IMG/VR virus record: IMGVR_UViG_3300007735_000958
Location: 1 to 62,845 of that record
Origin: a virus
DNA length: 62,845 nt
Reading direction: 5' to 3' (one strand)
Shown: positions 1 through 6,949 of the stretch, piece by piece
Position numbering within the stretch: the first letter of the stretch is position 1
How the letters are laid out: every line of letters begins with the position of its first letter
Program-made: the position numbers and the translations under genes
Notes under the pieces: generated by a model
What the model was told of the DNA's origin: nothing
The model's database searches: none
Seen by the model: the letters and a program-made list of their open reading frames with translations, nothing else

Positions 1-46
1 CTGATTTGCATTCAGAAGGTCATCGGTTCGAATCCGGTACGGTCCA
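1..46 (+). tRNA. tRNA-Ala(TGC), 5'-truncated
   Basis: This is the 3' part of a tRNA cut by the window edge. The anticodon loop TTTGCAT (anticodon TGC) is closed by CTGA/TCAG, and the T arm ATCGG-TTCGAAT-CCGGT is followed by the acceptor strand ACGGTCC and discriminator A46. No CCA is encoded. It is the first of five tRNAs spaced by a few bases, so the cluster extends to the left of the window. Confidence 0.85.
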
Positions 47-52
47 CAAAAT

Positions 53-125
53 GCTTCTTTAGCTCAGTTGGTAGAGCTCCCGCCTTGTAAGCGGATGGTC
101 ATTGGTTCGAATCCGATAAGAAGCT
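53..125 (+). tRNA. tRNA-Thr(TGT)
   Basis: Full cloverleaf. Acceptor GCTTCTT (53-59) pairs with AAGAAGC (118-124). The D arm has a normal GGTAGAGC pattern, the anticodon loop is CTTGTAA (TGT), and the T arm is ATTGG-TTCGAAT-CCGAT. The outermost anticodon-stem pair is a C/A mismatch. CCA is not encoded. Confidence 0.92.
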
Positions 126-130
126 CAGTT

Positions 131-203
131 GCGGCAGTAGCTCAGTTGGTAGAGCATAACCTTGCCAAGGTTAGGGTCGCTGGTTCGAATCCAGTTTGCC
201 GCT
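131..203 (+). tRNA. tRNA-Gly(GCC)
   Basis: Full cloverleaf. Acceptor GCGGCAG (131-137) pairs with TTGCCGC (196-202). Anticodon arm is TAACC-TTGCCAA-GGTTA and T arm GCTGG-TTCGAAT-CCAGT. The D loop keeps the conserved GG. CCA is not encoded. Confidence 0.92.
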
Positions 204-207
204 CAAT

Positions 208-278
208 GGTTCATTAGTATAATAGTAGAATACGGCACTGTCACTGCCGAGGCAGGGGAGCATAACCCCTATGAACCG
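208..278 (+). tRNA. tRNA-Asp(GTC), atypical D and T loops
   Basis: Acceptor GGTTCAT (208-214) pairs with ATGAACC (271-277). The anticodon arm CGGCA-CTGTCAC-TGCCG is perfect and gives GTC. The T stem AGGGG/CCCCT is intact, but its loop (259-265) is AGCATAA instead of TTCRANN. The D loop AATAGTA lacks the GG pair and the D stem is weak. Both halves of the usual D-loop/T-loop contact (G18-Psi55, G19-C56) are therefore missing together. It could be a functional minimal tRNA or a decaying copy; the intact stems favour function. Confidence 0.75.
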
Positions 279-280
279 CA

Positions 281-496
281 ATGAGTAAGGGGTACTCAGT
301 AGTCTTTAATCCAAGACTCATTTAACAATGGATGGTGTTTTGTAGTATCAACCATATGACTACACATTGGAAAACAAGGTTAGCTTATCCGCTCTCCTCC
401 AAGTAAGGATTGACTGTTTTTATGAGGGATGCCTCGCAGGTTTTGGAACAGCAGAAAAAACCGAAATAACTACTCACCCCCAATCTCAGGGTGGGG
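281..496 (+). ncRNA. putative structured RNA between tRNA-Asp and tRNA-Pro
   Basis: No ORF or cloverleaf fits here, but hairpins follow one another: TGAGTA/TACTCA (282-298), AGTCTT/AAGACT (301-318), a compound stem CAATG/CATTG plus TGTAGT/ACTACA (326-369), ATCC/GGAT (387-410), GGTTTT/AAAACC (439-462) and CACCC/GGGTG (475-493). In the third, ATGGT (332-336) could pair with ACCAT (351-355) in the loop, a possible pseudoknot. It would be transcribed with the flanking tRNAs. No tmRNA tag reading frame was seen. Identity unknown; it may be a small regulatory RNA or a processed spacer. Confidence 0.45.
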
Positions 497-502
497 AAAC
501 AT

Positions 503-579
503 AGGGGAATATATCAATTGGTTAGATTACGTGCTTTGGGAGCACGAGGTTGTGGGTTCGAGTCCCGCTTCCCCTACCA
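503..579 (+). tRNA. tRNA-Pro(TGG) with encoded CCA
   Basis: Acceptor AGGGGAA (503-509) pairs with TTCCCCT (569-575). Discriminator A576 is followed by CCA (577-579), the only clear encoded CCA among the tRNAs here. Anticodon arm CGTGC-TTTGGGA-GCACG gives TGG. The T loop TTCGAGT is normal. Confidence 0.92.
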
Positions 580-595
580 ACTTAAAAAATAAAAA

Positions 596-934
596 ATGGC
601 ACTTTTAATCGGAATGTTACTGATGCTTTTGGCGCAGATACTTACTTTCTATCAACTCCAGGGTCAGTTAAAATACCAATGGTTCAAAGATAACTATTGG
701 GTTATTGTATTGATGGGTATTCCTATATCAATGATGTATATGGAATCGGTTCGTCAAATCATCACTCATTATGGTGGATTACTTTGGCCATCTCGTCTTA
801 TTGGGTTTGGTATTGGGGTAGTGGTTTTTGCTATACTTTCACAATTACTTTTTGGAGAAAACTTAACCACAAAAACAATGGTATGTTTAATCCTTTCAGG
901 AGTTATTATACTGATACAAATATTTTGGAAATAA
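596..934 (+). CDS. small multi-pass membrane protein
   Basis: 112 residues, very hydrophobic. I read four likely membrane helices, at about 1-20, 32-50, 62-85 and 91-111, with few charged residues between them. The size and four-helix pattern recall small drug/metabolite (EamA/SMR-like) transporters, but no diagnostic motif was recognised, so substrate and role are unknown. It starts 16 nt after tRNA-Pro, is probably co-transcribed with the tRNAs, and precedes the T9SS-type secreted protein. An overlapping frame at 697-957 is a shadow. Confidence 0.7.
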   Translation: MALLIGMLLMLLAQILTFYQLQGQLKYQWFKDNYWVIVLMGIPISMMYMESVRQIITHYGGLLWPSRLIGFGIGVVVFAILSQLLFGENLTTKTMVCLILSGVIILIQIFWK

Positions 935-941
935 AAAATCA

Positions 942-950
942 ATATTTATT
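942..950 (+). promoter_or_regulatory. candidate late promoter box
   Basis: ATATTTATT, 27 nt upstream of the start at 978. It is one of a family of ATATTTAT(A/T) boxes that recur in gaps ahead of structural and late genes in this window. No TTTG box lies 20 nt upstream, unlike the host-type promoters. Confidence 0.4.
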
Positions 951-977
951 TATATAAACAATTTAAAAAAACAATCT

Positions 978-2546
978 ATGAAAAAAAGTTTTATTCTCGC
1001 TCTTTTGAGCATGTTTAGTTTCGCACAAGCGCAAACTACAGTTGATACTATCCGAACAGATATTACAACAAACACCACTTGGAATAGTGGAACAATTTAT
1101 TTATTAGAAGGTAATCGGTTTGTAAAGAATGGTGCAACACTAACAATTGAACCTGGTACAATTATCAGAGGTGATAAAGCATCAAAGGGTACGCTTATTA
1201 TTACAAAGACCGGCCGTATCTATGCAAATGGAACAGCAACCCAACCAATTATCTTTACATCAAATCAACAAGCCGGTCAACGAACCTATGGTGATTGGGG
1301 TGGTGTTGTGATATTAGGAAACGCTACAACAAACATTCCTGGTGGGGTTGGTATTATTGAAGGTGGTCTATTAGGACAAGATGCTACTTATGGTGGAACT
1401 GATGATGAAGATAGTTCGGGTGTATTTAGATATGTCCGCATTGAATTTCCCGGCATAGCATATCAGCCCAATAGTGAAATCAATGGATTGACATTTGGTG
1501 GGGTTGGTAGTAAGACTGTGGTTGAGAATGTTCAAGTATCCTATTCTGGTGATGATTCATATGAATGGTTTGGTGGTACAGTCAATTGTAAGTACTTGAT
1601 TGCTCATCGTGGATGGGATGATGATTTTGATACTGATTTTGGCTATAGAGGAAAAGTTCAATTTGCTATTTCAATGCGTGACCCGCAGATTGCAGACCAA
1701 TCTCAATCAAACGGATTTGAATCCGATAACGATGGAACAGGGACTTCAAACACACCACAAACTGCTCCGATATTTTCTAATGTAACTATCATCGGTCCAA
1801 AAGAAAATGGTGGACCTGCTTCTCTTTATCGTAGGGCTTTACATCTTCGTAGGAACACCCGTACATCGGTCTACAATTCCCTTTTTATGGGATATCCGAC
1901 TGGATTGCATATTGATGGTTCATCCGCTCAATCAAATGCAACCAATGATTCACTCCAAATTGAAAGAGTGGTATTTGCTAATATGACTAATAAGTTTGAG
2001 CAAACCAATGGTACGAATACTTGGGCTGGGATGTTGAATTATTTTAACGATACCTTGCGGGGGAATGAGGTATTTGATAGTACATCTCAACTTGGATTAT
2101 CTTCAGGTTATAATAATCTAACAAACCCACAACTACTACCACAACAAAATAGTGTTTTATTGATGGGTGCTTCTTTTTCAAATCCACGACTTTCAAACAA
2201 TTTCTTTACACCCGTTTATCATCGTGGTGCGTTTGGTCAATCCGATTGGACGAGTGGATGGGCCAATTTCAACCCAGATACAATTAGAGCATCGGTCCGT
2301 TATATGGATATTTCAAACCGAATGAATGTTTATCCCAACCCAATTAAAAATGAATTTATGGTGGAATGTGGTGAACGAATTACAAATATTTCAGTATTTA
2401 ATATTATGGGTTCTAATGTTCAATCGGATATTACATACAATGAAAACCATTCAATGGTTACTATCGTAGATAATGTAAGTGGTATTCTTTTTGTTAATAT
2501 CACAACACCATCGGGAAATTACACAACTCGTATTATAAAAAATTAG
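978..2546 (+). CDS. secreted beta-helix-like protein with T9SS type A sorting domain
   Basis: 522 residues. Residues 1-19 form a signal peptide (MKK, hydrophobic core, cleavage after AQA). The body (about 20-430) is rich in Gly/Asn/Thr and resembles the parallel-beta-helix, Gly-rich secreted proteins of Bacteroidetes. The last ~80 residues start with a VYPNP motif and end in a short beta-rich module with a basic tail (TTRIIKN), the signature of the type IX secretion C-terminal sorting domain (TIGR04183-like). By family knowledge such proteins cross the outer membrane through the T9SS and become surface-anchored or released. The gene lies between a membrane protein and rpiB, on the phage strand and with a late-type box, so it reads as a phage gene acquired from a host. 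Possible roles (inference): altering the host surface, superinfection exclusion, or matrix binding. Confidence 0.85.
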   Translation: MKKSFILALLSMFSFAQAQTTVDTIRTDITTNTTWNSGTIYLLEGNRFVKNGATLTIEPGTIIRGDKASKGTLIITKTGRIYANGTATQPIIFTSNQQAGQRTYGDWGGVVILGNATTNIPGGVGIIEGGLLGQDATYGGTDDEDSSGVFRYVRIEFPGIAYQPNSEINGLTFGGVGSKTVVENVQVSYSGDDSYEWFGGTVNCKYLIAHRGWDDDFDTDFGYRGKVQFAISMRDPQIADQSQSNGFESDNDGTGTSNTPQTAPIFSNVTIIGPKENGGPASLYRRALHLRRNTRTSVYNSLFMGYPTGLHIDGSSAQSNATNDSLQIERVVFANMTNKFEQTNGTNTWAGMLNYFNDTLRGNEVFDSTSQLGLSSGYNNLTNPQLLPQQNSVLLMGASFSNPRLSNNFFTPVYHRGAFGQSDWTSGWANFNPDTIRASVRYMDISNRMNVYPNPIKNEFMVECGERITNISVFNIMGSNVQSDITYNENHSMVTIVDNVSGILFVNITTPSGNYTTRIIKN

Positions 2547-2559
2547 GATAAGGTAAAAA

Positions 2560-2991
2560 ATGTCAATACTAATCGCATCAGACCACGCAGGGTGGGAATT
2601 AAAAACTCAACTGATTGAGTATATGGATAAGTGTGGAATGGAATTAACGGACTTGGGAACAAATACTCCCGAGTCCGTTGATTACCCGGATTACGCACAC
2701 AAAATGTGTTCAAACTTTAAATCGCAATTTGGTATTCTTATATGTGGTAGTGGTAATGGGATGTGTATGACCGCAAACAAATGGCCAGGTATTCGTGCGG
2801 CACTTTGTTGGGATGTTGATATAGCAAGATTGGCACGGGCGCATAATAATGCAAATATTATTTGTCTACCCGCAAGGTTTCTTTGTATTGATGATGCAAT
2901 TGATATCCTTAACACTTTTTTAGAAACCGATTTTGAGGGAGATAGACATATTAAAAGAATGATGGCAATTAATATAAATGAAAATGTATAA
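2560..2991 (+). CDS. rpiB: ribose-5-phosphate isomerase B (RpiB/LacAB family)
   Basis: 143 residues, the usual RpiB length. It starts with the family N-terminus (ASDHAG). The catalytic loop is ILICGSGNGM, whose Cys acts as the base in ring opening, followed by NKWPGIRAALC and the R-A-H-N-N-AN-I-I-C-L-P-A-R-F block that binds phosphate. All key residues are visible. The enzyme interconverts ribose-5-phosphate and ribulose-5-phosphate. In a phage this would supply pentose phosphate for nucleotide synthesis during infection; a dCMP deaminase lies 1.6 kb downstream. It follows the T9SS gene by 13 nt and overlaps the next ORF. Confidence 0.9.
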   Translation: MSILIASDHAGWELKTQLIEYMDKCGMELTDLGTNTPESVDYPDYAHKMCSNFKSQFGILICGSGNGMCMTANKWPGIRAALCWDVDIARLARAHNNANIICLPARFLCIDDAIDILNTFLETDFEGDRHIKRMMAININENV

Positions 2992-3259
2992 ATTAGAAGA
3001 TGTAAACAGCGGACGGATTTGGGAAGCCGAATCTGTTAAATGGGCCCAAAGAGATTTACGAGGTGGAATCAAAAATTGGGAAGATGGTGGGCCGCATGTT
3101 GGTAATATGCTTGTTCTTGATTTTGAGTATTCAGATGGTATGGGTTCATTCTATTCTTTTTGCTCTGATAAGATAACTGAAATTGTAAATTGGAAGGGTA
3201 GAAATATTCATTTTAAAACTGAAGGTGATAAGGAATACAAACTATCTTTTAAATTTTGA
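2978..3259 (+). CDS. hypothetical protein
   Basis: 93 residues with mixed alpha/beta character, no signal peptide and no recognised motif. ATG at 2978 overlaps rpiB by 14 nt; a second ATG at 2984 (MYKLED) would give an 8-nt overlap and is equally plausible. Translational coupling to rpiB is likely. Confidence 0.65.
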   Translation: MKMYKLEDVNSGRIWEAESVKWAQRDLRGGIKNWEDGGPHVGNMLVLDFEYSDGMGSFYSFCSDKITEIVNWKGRNIHFKTEGDKEYKLSFKF

Positions 3260-3268
3260 TAAAAACAT

Positions 3269-3565
3269 ATGATTTATTTTATCGTATTTATTTTACAAAT
3301 TTTATTTAATATTGGTAAAGTATTCGAAATTAAACTTACATATGAAAATAAAACAAATGCTTTACTTTTAAATTCTATCTTCATAAATTTAGTTAGTTTG
3401 GGTTCAGTTTACTATTCAATAGATAATTTATTAAAAGGTGATTTTTGGGTTATATTTTTTTATGTATCCGGAAGCGTTTTTGGAAAATGGGTAGGTATGA
3501 CCAAAGTAAAAAATTATAGAGCTAAACTTTTATCATTCTTTGACAATGGAAATAAGGACAACTAA
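3269..3565 (+). CDS. small membrane protein
   Basis: 98 residues with three probable membrane helices, at about 1-16, 29-50 and 58-78, and a basic C-terminal tail (KVKNYRAKLL). Function not recognised. Its 3' end overlaps the GNAT gene by 20 nt, as is common in this tightly packed block. Confidence 0.65.
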   Translation: MIYFIVFILQILFNIGKVFEIKLTYENKTNALLLNSIFINLVSLGSVYYSIDNLLKGDFWVIFFYVSGSVFGKWVGMTKVKNYRAKLLSFFDNGNKDN

Positions 3566-3899
3566 ATACGATGAAGTAGAAAAAGAATTGGGCCACCTAA
3601 AATTTGATTTATTAGATAAATCTGCTACATATCAGGGTGCCTATTTTAAAGATAAATTAGTTGGTGTGGTTTCGTATGTAGAACACCCCAAACATATTTA
3701 TTTAGGACATGCTTATGTTGTAGAAGAACATCGGGGTAAAGGTATTTATAAATTACTTTGGGAATATAGAAATATGAAAGTAAAAGAATTGGGAAAACCC
3801 CTTATAGCGCATTGTAATGTATCTAGTTTAAAGCACTTTTTAAACAATGGATTTACTTTAGATAAAGGATTATTTATGGTTGTAAAAGAAATGGAATGA
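3546..3899 (+). CDS. GNAT-family N-acetyltransferase
   Basis: 117 residues. The central strand GHAYVVEEHRGKGIYKLLWEY carries the acetyl-CoA pyrophosphate-binding motif A (R/Q-x-x-G-x-G/A as HRGKGI), followed by a helix and the terminal N-G-F block (FLNNGFTL). ATG 3546 is preferred over an upstream TTG at 3540. It is short for the family but includes motifs A and B. Substrate unknown. It overlaps the genes on both sides, indicating co-translation with the phosphoesterase that follows. Confidence 0.8.
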   Translation: MEIRTTKYDEVEKELGHLKFDLLDKSATYQGAYFKDKLVGVVSYVEHPKHIYLGHAYVVEEHRGKGIYKLLWEYRNMKVKELGKPLIAHCNVSSLKHFLNNGFTLDKGLFMVVKEME

Positions 3900-4573
3900 A
3901 AATAGATGCTTTACTTATATCCGATATTCATTTGGGTTCTAAAGGATGCAATGCAGATAAACTTTTAGAAACCTTAAAACAATATGAACCTAAAGAATTA
4001 ATCATCGTAGGTGATTTTATTGATGGATGGTTACTTAAAAAAAGATTTTATTGGCCCCAATCTCATACAAATGTTCTTCGTAAAATACTTTCATATTCAA
4101 AAAATGGAACAAAAGTCCATTACATAACAGGCAACCACGATGAATATTTACGAAACTATACTCCTTTAATTTTAGGAAATATTGAAATTAAAGATGAAAT
4201 GATTTGGAATGATTATTATATTACACACGGAGATTTATACGATGGTGTTATTCAATTAAAGTGGTTAGGACATTTAGGTAGCTGGGGGTATGAACTCGCC
4301 ATTTGGATTGATAGAACCTTAAAAAAATTAGGATATAAAAAATCATTAAGTGCATACCTTAAATTAAAAGTAAAAGAAGCTGTTAAATTTATAACACGCT
4401 TTGAAAAGCAATTAGAATATCAGTCCGAAAAACGAAAATGTAGGGGAGTTATTTGCGGTCATATCCACACCCCCGAAATTAAGAAGGGTTATATTAATTG
4501 TGGTGATTGGATTGAAAATAATTCATATATAATATACATAAATAATGAATTTAAATTACTATCAAATATATAA
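3896..4573 (+). CDS. LpxH-like calcineurin-type metallophosphoesterase
   Basis: 225 residues. All five metallophosphoesterase motifs are visible in order: SDIHLG (residues 9-14), GDFIDGW (about 39-45), GNHDEY (about 80-85), HGD (about 112) and GHIHTP (about 188-193). The order and the W after GDFID are those of UDP-2,3-diacylglucosamine hydrolase (LpxH) and its close relatives, which make lipid X from UDP-diacylglucosamine at the inner membrane. A phage copy could act on lipid A precursors or on another phosphodiester; the substrate cannot be read from sequence. ATGA overlap with the GNAT gene. Confidence 0.8.
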   Translation: MKIDALLISDIHLGSKGCNADKLLETLKQYEPKELIIVGDFIDGWLLKKRFYWPQSHTNVLRKILSYSKNGTKVHYITGNHDEYLRNYTPLILGNIEIKDEMIWNDYYITHGDLYDGVIQLKWLGHLGSWGYELAIWIDRTLKKLGYKKSLSAYLKLKVKEAVKFITRFEKQLEYQSEKRKCRGVICGHIHTPEIKKGYINCGDWIENNSYIIYINNEFKLLSNI

Positions 4574-4576
4574 AAT

Positions 4577-5032
4577 ATGGAATGGGATGAATATTTTATT
4601 AACATAGCCGAACAAGTTAAGTTAAAATCTAAAGATGAAAAAACTCAAATCGGAGTGGTTATAGTTGGTAAAGATAACGAAATTGTTTCTACCGGCTATA
4701 ACTCATTTCCACGAGGGATTAATGATAATGTTAATGAAAGACAAGAAAGACCAGAGAAATACTTTTGGTTCTCACATGCGGAAACTAATTCTATAATAAA
4801 TTGTGCAAGAATTGGAGTATCTACACTAAATACTAAAATGTATATGACTTGTGGAATACCTTGTGCGGATTGTGCTCGTAATATAATAAATTCCGGCATA
4901 TCTGAAATAATATGTAGAACAAATAGTGGAGCTAAAGGGCCCAAATGGGAAGAAAGCGCTGAACGAAGTATTAAAATGTTTGAGGAAGCGGGGGTAGGTG
5001 TTTTTTATTACACAAAAAGTTTGGATAATTAA
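4577..5032 (+). CDS. dcd: dCMP deaminase
   Basis: 151 residues. It carries the zinc-dependent deaminase signature HAETN (His ligand and catalytic Glu, about residues 72-76) and PCADCARNI (two Cys ligands, about 98-106). The N-terminus (MEWDEYF...A...SKDEKTQIGVVIV) and the insert around NERQERPEKYFWFSHAE are typical of phage and eukaryotic dCMP deaminases. The reaction is dCMP to dUMP, feeding dTTP synthesis, which matches the needs of an AT-rich genome. The gene symbol is by function only (T4 calls it cd). Confidence 0.88.
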   Translation: MEWDEYFINIAEQVKLKSKDEKTQIGVVIVGKDNEIVSTGYNSFPRGINDNVNERQERPEKYFWFSHAETNSIINCARIGVSTLNTKMYMTCGIPCADCARNIINSGISEIICRTNSGAKGPKWEESAERSIKMFEEAGVGVFYYTKSLDN

Positions 5033-5051
5033 ATAATTATTTGTATATTGT
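5020..5051 (+). promoter_or_regulatory. Bacteroidetes-type promoter
   Basis: -33 box TTTG (5020-5023), 20-nt spacer, -7 region TATATTG starting at 5044. It overlaps the 3' end of the dCMP deaminase gene and drives the small ORF at 5074 and probably tRNA-Leu. Confidence 0.75.
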
Positions 5052-5073
5052 GTAAAGTTAAATGGGATATCAT

Positions 5074-5256
5074 ATGAAAGAATACTACTTTTATTTTAAA
5101 TCAGATTCTAAAAAAGAAGCACTTAGTAAAACAAAAGCAAGTTCTTTAGAAGATGCTATTGAGTTATTTTGTGAAACAAAAAAAATGAAGAAAGACCAAT
5201 TTAGTGAACTGTTTAGTGTATCTGAAGTGGTGAGAAAAAAAGTAGTTGATAAATAA
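5074..5256 (+). CDS. small hypothetical protein
   Basis: 60 residues, Lys/Glu-rich. An N-terminal beta strand (KEYYFYFKS) is followed by a helix-rich part (SLEDAIELFCETKKMKKDQFSELF), a layout seen in small phage proteins of unknown role. ATG 5074 is chosen over 5062 because the promoter at 5020-5051 would leave only about 5 nt of leader before 5062. Confidence 0.6.
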   Translation: MKEYYFYFKSDSKKEALSKTKASSLEDAIELFCETKKMKKDQFSELFSVSEVVRKKVVDK

Positions 5257-5263
5257 TCATAAT

Positions 5264-5348
5264 GCCTCGGTGGGGAAATAGGTAGACCCGCTGCACTTAA
5301 AATGCAGTAGCTGATGAAGCTGTACCGGTTCGATTCCGGTCCGAGGTA
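5264..5348 (+). tRNA. tRNA-Leu(TAA)
   Basis: Class II tRNA with a long variable arm (AGCTGATGAAGCT). Acceptor GCCTCGG (5264-5270) pairs with CCGAGGT (5341-5347). Anticodon arm CTGCA-CTTAAAA-TGCAG gives TAA, and the T loop TTCGATT is normal. Reads TTA, an abundant codon in these AT-rich genes. Confidence 0.93.
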
Positions 5349-5369
5349 CAAAACAAATATTAAATGTAT

Positions 5370-5378
5370 ATATTTATT
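5370..5378 (+). promoter_or_regulatory. candidate late promoter box
   Basis: ATATTTATT ending 4 nt before the start codon at 5383. If it acts as a -10-like box the transcript would be leaderless. Confidence 0.35.
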
Positions 5379-5382
5379 TAAA

Positions 5383-5796
5383 ATGGATAAATCTACATTA
5401 GAAAATCTTATTGATAGAATTAATATTAATGGTATTGTTAATACTGATGTTAGAGTTGATATAACTAATTATACTACTATATCAGCATCTTTCAATAATA
5501 CTGATGATAATGTTTTGGGGGATATAACAACTATAGTAGAGTATTTTCCAAATGCATCATTTGTTTTGCCTGAATCAGAAAGATTTCGTAGTTTATTGGG
5601 GTGCGTTACATCAAGTGTGGATATTACATACGGCCCGAATTACATTACGGTATCAGATACAACGTCCGATGTACCTACTGAAATAAGGTATTTGGTTGAA
5701 GATTTATCAATACCAAACCCAGTAAAATCTTTGGCAACTATTCGGAGTACGATTCCACCATTACCCGAACTACCCGTCCTACCAGAACCTGGTTAA
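5383..5796 (+). CDS. hypothetical protein with proline-rich tail
   Basis: 137 residues from ATG 5383. The longer in-frame start at 5314 lies inside tRNA-Leu and is rejected. The protein is Asn/Thr/Ile-rich and probably beta, with a short helix at the N-terminus and a Pro-rich C-terminus (PPLPELPVLPEPG). This composition is like the virion proteins further right, but no family was recognised. Confidence 0.65.
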   Translation: MDKSTLENLIDRININGIVNTDVRVDITNYTTISASFNNTDDNVLGDITTIVEYFPNASFVLPESERFRSLLGCVTSSVDITYGPNYITVSDTTSDVPTEIRYLVEDLSIPNPVKSLATIRSTIPPLPELPVLPEPG

Positions 5797-5805
5797 TAAT
5801 AGTAT

Positions 5806-6228
5806 ATGAGCGAATTTAATAATATATATTTTGTAGTTACTACAAGTTCTTTTGGTAGTAGATTTATTGAAGCGGCTACACACTTATCTGCTTCAAGCAC
5901 ATTTTCTTTTATAGCTAAATCAGATGGTAGTAGAAAATTATTAATTAATTCCGCTTCATTGGATGAAAATAATTTATTATCTAATAGTGAGGTTAGTTTT
6001 AATATAACCAATATATTTACTACGAGTAGTGCGGTAATTTCTTCAAGTAATCAAATTTTAAAATTAAGTGGAATAAAGTTTAAAGTAGAGCCATTAGTTG
6101 AGATATTTAGAATTAATCAATCACCCTCTTATGCAAAATTAGCTATAGCACAGGATGGGGCATTCTTTAATTGCTATTTTGAAGGTGGTGGATTTACATC
6201 ATCATATAATTTAACAAGACAGGTTTAA
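5806..6228 (+). CDS. hypothetical protein, virion-like composition
   Basis: 140 residues, Ser/Asn/Phe-rich, no signal peptide, probably beta-sheet. It follows the previous ORF by 9 nt and shares its composition, so the two may form a pair. Function unknown. Confidence 0.65.
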   Translation: MSEFNNIYFVVTTSSFGSRFIEAATHLSASSTFSFIAKSDGSRKLLINSASLDENNLLSNSEVSFNITNIFTTSSAVISSSNQILKLSGIKFKVEPLVEIFRINQSPSYAKLAIAQDGAFFNCYFEGGGFTSSYNLTRQV

Positions 6229-6271
6229 AATCTGCAATTGTATATCTGATTATATTCATGCAAAAAATAAA

Positions 6272-6303
6272 TTTGGATAATTAAAAATTATTTTGTATAT
6301 TTA
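6272..6303 (+). promoter_or_regulatory. Bacteroidetes-type promoter for tRNAs
   Basis: TTTG (6272-6275), 20-nt spacer, TATATTTA from 6296. It lies 9 nt upstream of tRNA-Gly(TCC), so the tRNA would start almost at the transcription start. Confidence 0.75.
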
Positions 6304-6311
6304 CATCATAC

Positions 6312-6383
6312 GCGGAGAAAGAGTTGAGAGAAACTCATTGGGCTTCCAGCTCAAAGATGGTGGGGCGGCGCCACCTCTCCGCT
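6312..6383 (+). tRNA. tRNA-Gly(TCC), atypical D and T loops
   Basis: Acceptor GCGGAGA (6312-6318) pairs with TCTCCGC (6376-6382). D stem GAGT/ACTC, anticodon arm TTGGG-CTTCCAG-CTCAA (TCC) and T stem GGTGG/CCACC are all intact. The T loop (6364-6370) is GGCGGCG with no TTC, and the D loop TGAGAGAA has no GG. It is the second tRNA in the window that lost both partners of the elbow contact. A second, more ordinary Gly(TCC) copy lies at 7211. Confidence 0.72.
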
Positions 6384-6410
6384 CTAATAGTAATGCCTCT
6401 ATAGATAATA

Positions 6411-6440
6411 CACCTTTAGCTTGGTTGGATAGAGTAAGTA
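6411..6440 (+). pseudogene. tRNA remnant (D-arm half)
   Basis: The stretch around TTTAGCTTGGTTGGATAGAGT looks like the acceptor/D-arm part of a tRNA (TAGCT-GGTTGG-TAGAGT pattern) but no anticodon or T arm follows. It sits between two tRNAs and is probably a decayed or deletion-truncated copy. Confidence 0.45.
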
Positions 6441-6448
6441 TATTTATA
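6440..6448 (+). promoter_or_regulatory. AT-rich box like the late promoters
   Basis: ATATTTATA located 6 nt before tRNA-Arg; same sequence as the boxes ahead of late genes. It could start a tRNA-Arg transcript or be a chance match in an AT-rich gap. Confidence 0.3.
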
Positions 6449-6454
6449 TAATTT

Positions 6455-6527
6455 GCGGTTATGATGTAATTGGATAGCATTAAACTCTTCTAAAGTTTCC
6501 GTATAGGTTCGAACCCTATTAACCGTA
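6455..6527 (+). tRNA. tRNA-Arg(TCT)
   Basis: Acceptor GCGGTTA (6455-6461) pairs with TAACCGT (6520-6526). Anticodon arm AAACT-CTTCTAA-AGTTT gives TCT, reading AGA, a very common codon here. T arm ATAGG-TTCGAAC-CCTAT is normal. No CCA encoded. Confidence 0.92.
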
Positions 6528-6544
6528 CAAAAAAATAAAAAATA

Positions 6545-6928
6545 ATGAATATAAAATACAAATTTAAAAAATTGCAGGTGTGGTTTAGGCAGGGCCTGGT
6601 TAGACACGAACCCTATACTGAAAGAGAGATTTTAACAAAGAGGGTTTTAATCCGATTGATGTCAAATCCAAAAACCCACTACTTGATGACACCATCGGGT
6701 AGATACTATGTTCAGACCGATGATAAACAATACACTTTGATATTGCAAAATAATATGGTTAAAGTTTCGAACCACTACTATACATTTGAGTTTACTATTA
6801 GTTCATTTTTATCAAATGAGCTGATTGAGTTGGTTCAAAAGGCAATTGAGAAAGAGCGTGGAAAAATGGAAGAAGAAATGTTTAAAACGGAAATAAACAT
6901 GCTTAATGATATTTTATCAAAAAAATAA
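6545..6928 (+). CDS. hypothetical protein
   Basis: 127 residues, basic at the N-terminus (KYKFKKLQVWFRQ), mixed alpha/beta in the middle and a C-terminal charged helix (EKERGKMEEEMFKTEINML). It starts 17 nt after tRNA-Arg and is probably on the same transcript. No family recognised. Confidence 0.65.
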   Translation: MNIKYKFKKLQVWFRQGLVRHEPYTEREILTKRVLIRLMSNPKTHYLMTPSGRYYVQTDDKQYTLILQNNMVKVSNHYYTFEFTISSFLSNELIELVQKAIEKERGKMEEEMFKTEINMLNDILSKK

Positions 6929-6949
6929 TTGTATTTATTTAAGAAAAAA

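Noticed and set aside
281-496. Possible tmRNA
   Set aside because: No tag reading frame ending in an Ala-Ala-type peptide and no tRNA-like ends; the region lies between two complete tRNAs.
697-957. Overlapping +1-frame ORF in the membrane-protein gene
   Set aside because: Shadow frame with Trp/Tyr-rich nonsense composition and no start signal; the 596 frame has clean membrane helices.
3540-3545. TTG start for the GNAT gene
   Set aside because: ATG at 3546 follows six nt later and fits the family start.
5314-5382. Extended start of the gene at 5383
   Set aside because: The extension lies in tRNA-Leu.
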